Assembly (NCBI GenBank): GCA_002405555.1
Contig: DHMA01000108.1
Location: 1 to 10,046, forward strand
DNA length: 10,046 nucleotides
Direction of reading: 5' to 3'
Source of the DNA: Opitutia bacterium UBA4654
GTDB taxonomy: Bacteria > Verrucomicrobiota > Verrucomicrobiia > Opitutales > Intestinicryptomonadaceae
Part shown: piece after piece, positions 4,712 to 10,046 of the stretch
How the letters are laid out: each line of letters begins with the position of its first letter
Numbering within the stretch: the first letter of the stretch is position 1
Made by a program: the position numbers and the translations under genes
The notes under the pieces: generated by a model
What the model saw: the letters and a program-made list of their open reading frames with translations, nothing else
Databases searched by the model: none
Told to the model about the DNA's origin: nothing

Positions 4712-7471
4712 ATGAAAAACGTGATTGAAAGATGTTTTATAAAGCCCGTCGAATCGCTGCCGAAAGCGTGCGCAAAGTGGTTTGTCGAAAAATTCGCCGA
4801 CAGACTCGAACGCCGCCCCGCAAGCTTCGAGAAAATACTCGTGCTCACCCCCACGCGAAACGCGGCAAAAAACTTCAAAAACGCGGTTTTCGCCGAATGC
4901 CTTTCGCGCGGAGTGGAGGCAATATCGCAACTGCGCGTCGGCACGCTCGAAGACGAACTTGCGCGGAACGGAATCGACCGCGACGAGCCGCAATCGACGC
5001 TCGCAAGGGCAATCTGGACCGACATTCTGGACTCGCGCGACCTCTCCGAATTCGCTTCGCTCTTCCCCGCCGAAACGCCCAAGCGCGAAGACCTCGCAAA
5101 CGTCTGCCGCCAGCTCATGTTCTTGCAGGACGCGCTCGCCGAAAACCTGCTTACAATTTCCGACGCCGCAAAAATGCTCGCAGACACCCCCGACGCCGCG
5201 CGGTGGAACGAGCTTGCCGCTCTCGAAAAAATCTTCGCCGAACGCGTGGCGAAAAGGGGCAAAACCCCGCACGCAAAATCGCTGAAAACCGCGGTTGAAC
5301 GCACGGCAAACGCGGGCTGGGAAACAATAGTCGTGGCGGGCAACCCCGACGTTTCGCCGACGCTAAAATCATTGCTCGACACATTCGCGGGACGCTCGCT
5401 AATCGCCGTGGTCGGCGAAGACGAAAATCTTTTCGACCCCTACGGCGCGCCTAAAACGCCCGAATACCGCGACAAAAACACCGCGCTCGAAGACGGCGCA
5501 ATCCGCGTCTACCAGAGCGTCGCTTCGGAGGCGCGGGCGGTCGCGACGCTCGCAGGCAAATACGGAGACAAAGTCTACAAAACGCTCGCAATCGCCTGCG
5601 AGCAAAACAACTCGGCAGACACGTTCAAAACCGCGCTCGCCGAAGCGGGAGTAAACGCCGTGAAACTCGACGCCGAGAACATGGCGGCAAGCGCCGTCGG
5701 CGACCTGCTCGAATGCGTCGCCGCATTCTCCGCCGACGCAAGCTACGCAAACCTCCTCAACCTGCTCCGCAACCCGTTCGCCCTCCAAACGCTCGCAAAG
5801 AGAGCCGAAAGGACGCCCGAAGAAATACTTGCCGCCGCCGACACGCTGAAAAGCGAAACCGCCTGCGCCGACGTCGAACAGGCGCGGGGCGCGTTGCTCG
5901 CCCGCCTGTACGCAAATTCGCCCGACCGCGACACCGCAAGATTCGCAAAAATAAAATTCCTGCGCGGAGTCTTCGACTTCGTTTCCGAAACGCTCGAAAT
6001 AGGCGGCGGCAACGCCGCGGAGAAAATCGGGAACGCCGTCGCCGCGCTCGTCGGAGACGCCGAAACGGACGAACGCAACGCCCGCGCATTGGAAGTCTTG
6101 GGAGAAACGCTCGCGGAAATTTCGGACGCGGAAAAATCGGAGAACATGGAATTTTCGCCAGAAGAAATTTTCGGAATCGCCGCCGAACACCTCGCCGCCG
6201 CGACCGACACCGAAAGGCTCGACGACGAACGCCTGCCCCTGCAAGACTGGATGGAGATTTTCTGGTCGCCCGCAAAACACCTCGCGCTGTGCGACATGAA
6301 CGACGGCATTGTGCCGCTTGCAAGTTCCGACGGAATTTTTCTAAACGACGCCGTCCGAATAAAGCTCGGCATGCGCAACCGCCAACTGCGCCGCGCGCGC
6401 GACGCCTACATGCTCGACGCGCTCGTACAAAGCCGCGCGGCGTCGGGCGGGGCGGTCTCAGTCTGCGTACCGCAAACCGACGGCAGGGGCGAGCCGCTCG
6501 CGCCGTCGCGAATTCTCTTCCAGACGCCGCAACTTCCCGCGCGGGTGAAAATGCTCTTCGCCGCCGTGAAGCAGCCGGACAAGCCGTCGAAACCCGCGCC
6601 CGAATGGAAACTGCGCGTCCCGAACAAACGCTTCGAGGGCGGATACTCGCACACAAAATTCGCGGCGTACATGAAATCGCCGTGGGAGTTCTACCTGAGC
6701 TACGTCCTCAAAATGGAGAAAGTGGACGCGCAAAAGTCGGAGCTTGACGCCGCGCAATTCGGAACGCTCTTCCACAAGGCGTTTTTCAAATTCGCGAAGT
6801 CCGCCGCCGCCGACTCCGCAAACGCCGACGAAATCCGCCGCGCCCTCCTCGACGCTTTCGACGAAACCGCAATCGACGCATTCGGACGCCGACCCCGCGC
6901 CCAAGTGCGCATACAGCTTGAAAACCTGCGCAACCGCCTTTCCGCGTGCGCCGAAATTCAGGCGCGGCACCGCGCGGCGGGCTGGCGCATAAGCGCCGCC
7001 GAAAAGCCGTTTGCGACCGAAATTTTCGGCGAAAAATTTTCGGGCACATTCGACAGAATAGACGAAAACGAAAACGACGGCTCGCTGCTCGTGCTCGACT
7101 ACAAAACGTACGACAAATGCCGCCGCGGCGTCGCGCGCGACAGCCACCTGAAAATGAAAACCGGCGACGCAATCGAATGGGAGTCGCTCCAACTGCCGCT
7201 CTACGCCCGCGCCCTGCGCGAAGAACGCCCCGACGCGAAAATTTCCGCCGCGTTCTTCGTCGCGCCAAAAGACACCGCCTCGACGCAAATCGACTTTTGG
7301 GACGATGTCGCCGACTTCGAAACGCCCGCGCTCGAAAAGGCGGCGGAGATAATCGCCGCAATCCGCGCCGGAAACTTCGCCCCCGACAGGCCGCCGAAAT
7401 ACCCCGCATTCGACGACGTCTTCAACGCCGACGCCGAAACGCTCAAAAACATGCTCGAATTCGAACGATGA
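4712..7471 (+). CDS. addB: AddB/RexB-like subunit: inactive helicase-fold protein with C-terminal PD-(D/E)XK nuclease
   Basis: A 919-residue protein, probably the AddB-type partner of a helicase-nuclease that resects double-strand DNA ends for RecA-dependent repair. The N-terminus (KILVLTPTRNAAKNF, about 42-56) resembles the start of the AddB helicase-like fold but lacks a Walker A GKT. LALCDMNDGIVPL (about 524-536) matches the conserved 'GxNdGxxP' segment of AddB proteins. The nuclease covers about 645 to 885. Its motifs are FHKAF (His688), GTFDRID (Asp781), LVLDYKT (Asp796, Lys798) and QLPLY (Gln827, Tyr831), so the RecB-family catalytic set looks intact. The Bacillus-type Fe-S cysteines are not apparent: the usual CPxxF position reads SPWEF (Ser656), and no Cys follows residue 803. 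I chose the ATG at 4712; an in-frame TTG at 4700 overlaps the hairpin T-run. No Shine-Dalgarno is visible. The stop overlaps the next start (ATGA). It is shorter than Bacillus AddB (about 1160). Confidence 0.85.
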   Translation: MKNVIERCFIKPVESLPKACAKWFVEKFADRLERRPASFEKILVLTPTRNAAKNFKNAVFAECLSRGVEAISQLRVGTLEDELARNGIDRDEPQSTLARAIWTDILDSRDLSEFASLFPAETPKREDLANVCRQLMFLQDALAENLLTISDAAKMLADTPDAARWNELAALEKIFAERVAKRGKTPHAKSLKTAVERTANAGWETIVVAGNPDVSPTLKSLLDTFAGRSLIAVVGEDENLFDPYGAPKTPEYRDKNTALEDGAIRVYQSVASEARAVATLAGKYGDKVYKTLAIACEQNNSADTFKTALAEAGVNAVKLDAENMAASAVGDLLECVAAFSADASYANLLNLLRNPFALQTLAKRAERTPEEILAAADTLKSETACADVEQARGALLARLYANSPDRDTARFAKIKFLRGVFDFVSETLEIGGGNAAEKIGNAVAALVGDAETDERNARALEVLGETLAEISDAEKSENMEFSPEEIFGIAAEHLAAATDTERLDDERLPLQDWMEIFWSPAKHLALCDMNDGIVPLASSDGIFLNDAVRIKLGMRNRQLRRARDAYMLDALVQSRAASGGAVSVCVPQTDGRGEPLAPSRILFQTPQLPARVKMLFAAVKQPDKPSKPAPEWKLRVPNKRFEGGYSHTKFAAYMKSPWEFYLSYVLKMEKVDAQKSELDAAQFGTLFHKAFFKFAKSAAADSANADEIRRALLDAFDETAIDAFGRRPRAQVRIQLENLRNRLSACAEIQARHRAAGWRISAAEKPFATEIFGEKFSGTFDRIDENENDGSLLVLDYKTYDKCRRGVARDSHLKMKTGDAIEWESLQLPLYARALREERPDAKISAAFFVAPKDTASTQIDFWDDVADFETPALEKAAEIIAAIRAGNFAPDRPPKYPAFDDVFNADAETLKNMLEFER

Positions 7472-10046
7472 AAGAACGACCCGAAATTTTCAAAAACGAA
7501 CGCGTCTCCGCCTCGGCGGGTTCGGGCAAAACCTACGCGCTCACAAACAGGTTCATAGCCCTTGCCGCCAACGCGAAAGACCCCGAAACGGGGCTTCCCG
7601 ACCCGTCGCGAATCACGGCGCTTACGTTCACGCGCAAGTCGGCGGGCGAGTTTTTGGGAAAAATCCTCACGCGCCTCGCGGAGGCGGCGGAGGACGACAA
7701 GGCGGCGGCGGCATTGTCCGACGAAGTCGAAAAACTCACGCGCGGCACGAAGTCGGGCGGCGGCTTCCTCACGCGCAAAGACGCGCTCGCGTTGCTCCGC
7801 CAGTGCCTGACAAACCTCGACAAACTCAGGCTCTCGACGATAGACTCTTTCTTTTCGTCGATTCTGAAATGCTTTTCAAACGAGCTTTCGATTTTCTCGG
7901 AAATCAAAATAGACGACGAAATTTCGCACAAAAGCGCGGCGGAAAAAATCGTCGGCGAAATCCTGCGCGAAAAATCGTCCGACAGAAAAACCTTCGCCGA
8001 ATTTTCCGAAATCGTCAAACGCGCGTCGTTCGGCGTGGAGGAGAAATCCATGCGCGAAATACTCCTCGAAAAGGTGTTCGCCGCCCACGGCAAAATTCTC
8101 GAAACTCCGAACCTCTCGCTTTGGGGAAACGCGCGCGAAATACTCGGACACGAACCGCAAAAGTGGAACGCCGCCGCATACGACAGCGACCGCGCCGCCC
8201 TGCGCAACGCCCTCGCCGCCGCAAAGCTCGACGACAAATTCGCGGGAGTCGAAAAATTCTTCGCCGACTCGAACAACAATATCTTGGCCGACGCAAAAAC
8301 GCTCGAACAGCGGCTCGCCGAAATGTACGCGACCGGCGGGCTGAACGCGGCGTTTACGGTAAAAATCGGCAGGGGCGCAACCGCCGTTCCCGCCGACGTC
8401 GCCGCCCCGCTCAAACGCCTTTTCACGCGCCTGCTCGACGCCCACGTTTTGCGCTCGTGCGACGCCGCAAAGGCGGTCGGAACAATCGCGAAAATGTACG
8501 AGGAACGCTACGACGCGACAATGCGCAGGCGCGGCAGACTCGCGTTCGACGACATTCCCCTGCTGCTCGAATCGGGTTCGGACATCGTCGGGACGCTCGC
8601 CGAATACAGGCTCGACGCAAAGTTCGACCACTGGCTTTTCGACGAATTTCAGGACACCTCCGAAACGCAGTGGAACTTTTTCAAAAACATAATCGACAAC
8701 GTGGTCTACGACTCCGACGGGCAAAAAACCTTCTACTATGTGGGCGACGTAAAGCAGTCGCTCTACTCGTTCCGAGGCGGCAACAGAAAGCTCTTCGACG
8801 CAGTGAAGCGGCGGTACAACGCCGACGCCGAGCGCGTCTTCGACGGCGAACCGCTCGCGACTTCGTGGAGGTCGGGCGCGAACGTAATTCGGGCGGTCAA
8901 CTCGTTTTTCGCCGACCCGTCGGAACTCGCGCAGTGCTTTTCGCCAGCCGCCGCCGCGGAATTTGCGTCAATCTACATTCCGCATGTTTCGGCGGAAAGC
9001 ACGGGCGGCAAAAAGCCGAAGCCGTCGCTTGCGAAACTCGCGCTCACCGACTATTTCGGCAAAGACAGCGTAGCCGACTTCGACGCGCGGTGCGAAGCCG
9101 TGTTCGAAATCGTCAAAAACGCGAACCCCGCAAAGACGGGCAAAACGTGCGCAATCCTCGTCCGCAAAAACGACACGGTTGACGCGTTCGTCAAAAAACT
9201 GCGCGAAAAAATCGCCGACGCGGGGCTTGACATCGAAGTGTCGTGCGAGTTCGAGCAAACCGTCGCCCGCAACAACGCCGTAGTGCCCGCGTTCCTGCAA
9301 ACGCTGAAACTCGCCGCCCACCCGTCCGACACCGCCGCCGCCGAATACCTGAAAATGACGCCGTTTGCCGACGCCGTGAACGCGACCGACTTCCGCAAAA
9401 ACGCGCTCGAAAAAATCGCCGCCGAACGCTTCGCCGACTTCGCCGAACAATACGCAAAAGCCGTCGCCGAAAAAGTCGGCGAAAGCCGCGACGCCCGCGA
9501 GAACCTCGCGCGGCTCGTGGACGCCTGCCGCGAGTTCGACGCCTCCGAATCGCGCGGAATAGACAACTGCATACTTTTCCTTTCGGGCAAAACGTTCAGG
9601 CTTTCGTCCGCCGAAACCGCGGTGCAGGTGATGACAATCCACAAATCGAAGGGGCTGGGCTTCGGCTCGGTGATTCTGCCCGACCTCCACACGGCAAAAA
9701 AACGCCCTCCGAGCGGGCTGAAATACATCGCGCGGCGGTCGGGCGAAAACACCGAACAGTTCACGATAAGCTACCTGCCGCAGAAAATTATCTGCTCGCT
9801 CTGCCCGTCGCTTTCCGAGAGCCTGAAAATAGACTCCGAAAACGACGACTTCGACGCAATCTGCAACCTCTACGTCGCGCTGACCCGCGCCGAAGACGCG
9901 CTGTACGTCGTCATGTCGAAGCCCAAAGACGCAAAGTCAAAGGATTTCGGAATAAAAAACCTCGTTCTGAACTCGTTTATCCCCGCCCTGCGGGACCCCG
10001 CGGCGTCGGACGAAGATAAGGCCGCCGCGTACGAAAGAGCGGCATC
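7468..10046 (+). CDS. addA: AddA/RecB-like UvrD-family helicase (partial, open at right edge)
   Basis: A superfamily-1A DNA helicase, the likely motor subunit paired with the AddB-like protein. The frame is open for 859 codons to the window end. All core motifs are present in order: Walker A SASAGSGKT (14-22), Ia ALTFTRKSAGEF (51-62), Ib-like STIDSFF (123-129), Walker B LFDEFQDTS (390-398), and III VGDVKQSLYSFRGGN (425-439). They continue with IV TSWRS (465-469), V VMTIHKSKGLGF (721-732) and VI LYVALTRAEDALYVV (801-815). The DEFQDT box and the long insertion between Ib and II are typical of AddA/RecB rather than UvrD or PcrA. The AddA nuclease domain, if there is one, would lie beyond the window. 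The start ATG overlaps the addB stop by four bases (ATGA), implying translational coupling; no separate Shine-Dalgarno is seen. A RecB-like or orphan UvrD-like annotation is possible, but the partner gene argues for AddA. Confidence 0.9.
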   Translation, partial: MKERPEIFKNERVSASAGSGKTYALTNRFIALAANAKDPETGLPDPSRITALTFTRKSAGEFLGKILTRLAEAAEDDKAAAALSDEVEKLTRGTKSGGGFLTRKDALALLRQCLTNLDKLRLSTIDSFFSSILKCFSNELSIFSEIKIDDEISHKSAAEKIVGEILREKSSDRKTFAEFSEIVKRASFGVEEKSMREILLEKVFAAHGKILETPNLSLWGNAREILGHEPQKWNAAAYDSDRAALRNALAAAKLDDKFAGVEKFFADSNNNILADAKTLEQRLAEMYATGGLNAAFTVKIGRGATAVPADVAAPLKRLFTRLLDAHVLRSCDAAKAVGTIAKMYEERYDATMRRRGRLAFDDIPLLLESGSDIVGTLAEYRLDAKFDHWLFDEFQDTSETQWNFFKNIIDNVVYDSDGQKTFYYVGDVKQSLYSFRGGNRKLFDAVKRRYNADAERVFDGEPLATSWRSGANVIRAVNSFFADPSELAQCFSPAAAAEFASIYIPHVSAESTGGKKPKPSLAKLALTDYFGKDSVADFDARCEAVFEIVKNANPAKTGKTCAILVRKNDTVDAFVKKLREKIADAGLDIEVSCEFEQTVARNNAVVPAFLQTLKLAAHPSDTAAAEYLKMTPFADAVNATDFRKNALEKIAAERFADFAEQYAKAVAEKVGESRDARENLARLVDACREFDASESRGIDNCILFLSGKTFRLSSAETAVQVMTIHKSKGLGFGSVILPDLHTAKKRPPSGLKYIARRSGENTEQFTISYLPQKIICSLCPSLSESLKIDSENDDFDAICNLYVALTRAEDALYVVMSKPKDAKSKDFGIKNLVLNSFIPALRDPAASDEDKAAAYERAA

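Noticed and set aside
5713..6747. Long Arg-rich plus-strand frame and several minus-strand frames inside addB
   Set aside because: All are shadows of the addB frame, which alone has family motifs and a coupled stop/start junction.
7803..9182. A 459-codon plus-strand reading frame, extremely Arg-rich
   Set aside because: It lies wholly inside the addA-like gene in another frame. The Arg/Pro-rich, low-complexity translation is what the GC-rich codon use of the real frame produces when shifted, and the real frame carries all helicase motifs.
1..10046. Search for CRISPR arrays, tRNA/rRNA genes, insertion sequences and a defence island
   Set aside because: I saw no regularly spaced repeats, cloverleaf with CCA-like end, transposase motifs or terminal inverted repeats. 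The AddAB-like pair is a standard repair enzyme and nothing near it suggests a dedicated defence system.

Overview
The window reads as an ordinary stretch of chromosome from a Gram-negative, moderately GC-rich bacterium. An outer-membrane polysaccharide exporter and a beta-barrel porin ending in Phe show the outer membrane. The porin's short alpha-helical head after the signal peptide, the Gly/Tyr-rich N-terminus beside the exporter, the weak Shine-Dalgarno signals and the codon style all resemble Verrucomicrobiota (PVC group, possibly Opitutae-like). That placement is an inference from family resemblance, not a proven assignment.

Layout, left to right. (1) Positions 1-795, minus strand: a two-gene piece of an exopolysaccharide export operon. 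It holds a short Wza-type outer-membrane protein, then the first 51 codons of a second protein with a Gly-Tyr-rich N-terminus that runs off the left edge. (2) Positions 796-962: a divergent intergenic region with a perfect 14-bp palindrome. (3) Positions 963-2933, plus strand: a complete transketolase closed by a strong intrinsic terminator. (4) Positions 2934-3179: a 246-bp gap with a long imperfect dyad just before the next gene. (5) Positions 3180-4436: a phosphate-selective-porin-like (O/P family) outer-membrane protein with its own terminator. (6) Positions 4494-4711: a gene-free stretch rich in potential hairpins, ending in a second terminator-like hairpin only 10 bases before the next start codon. 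(7) Positions 4712 to the right edge: two genes overlapping by ATGA that encode an AddAB/RexAB-type helicase-nuclease. The AddB-like subunit is complete, with a dead helicase-like N-terminus and an intact C-terminal PD-(D/E)XK nuclease. The AddA-like UvrD-family helicase is open at the right edge, and its first 859 codons contain all the superfamily-1 helicase motifs.

The units are functionally independent: capsule or exopolysaccharide export, pentose-phosphate metabolism, outer-membrane permeability and double-strand-break processing. The only tight couplings are the minus-strand export pair and the addB-addA pair. I found no mobile element, tRNA, rRNA or CRISPR array, and no convincing new multi-gene system. 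The points most worth a second look are the terminator-bounded structured stretch before addB, the absence of the Bacillus-type iron-sulfur cysteines in the AddB-like protein, the dyad before the porin, and the Gly-Tyr N-terminus.
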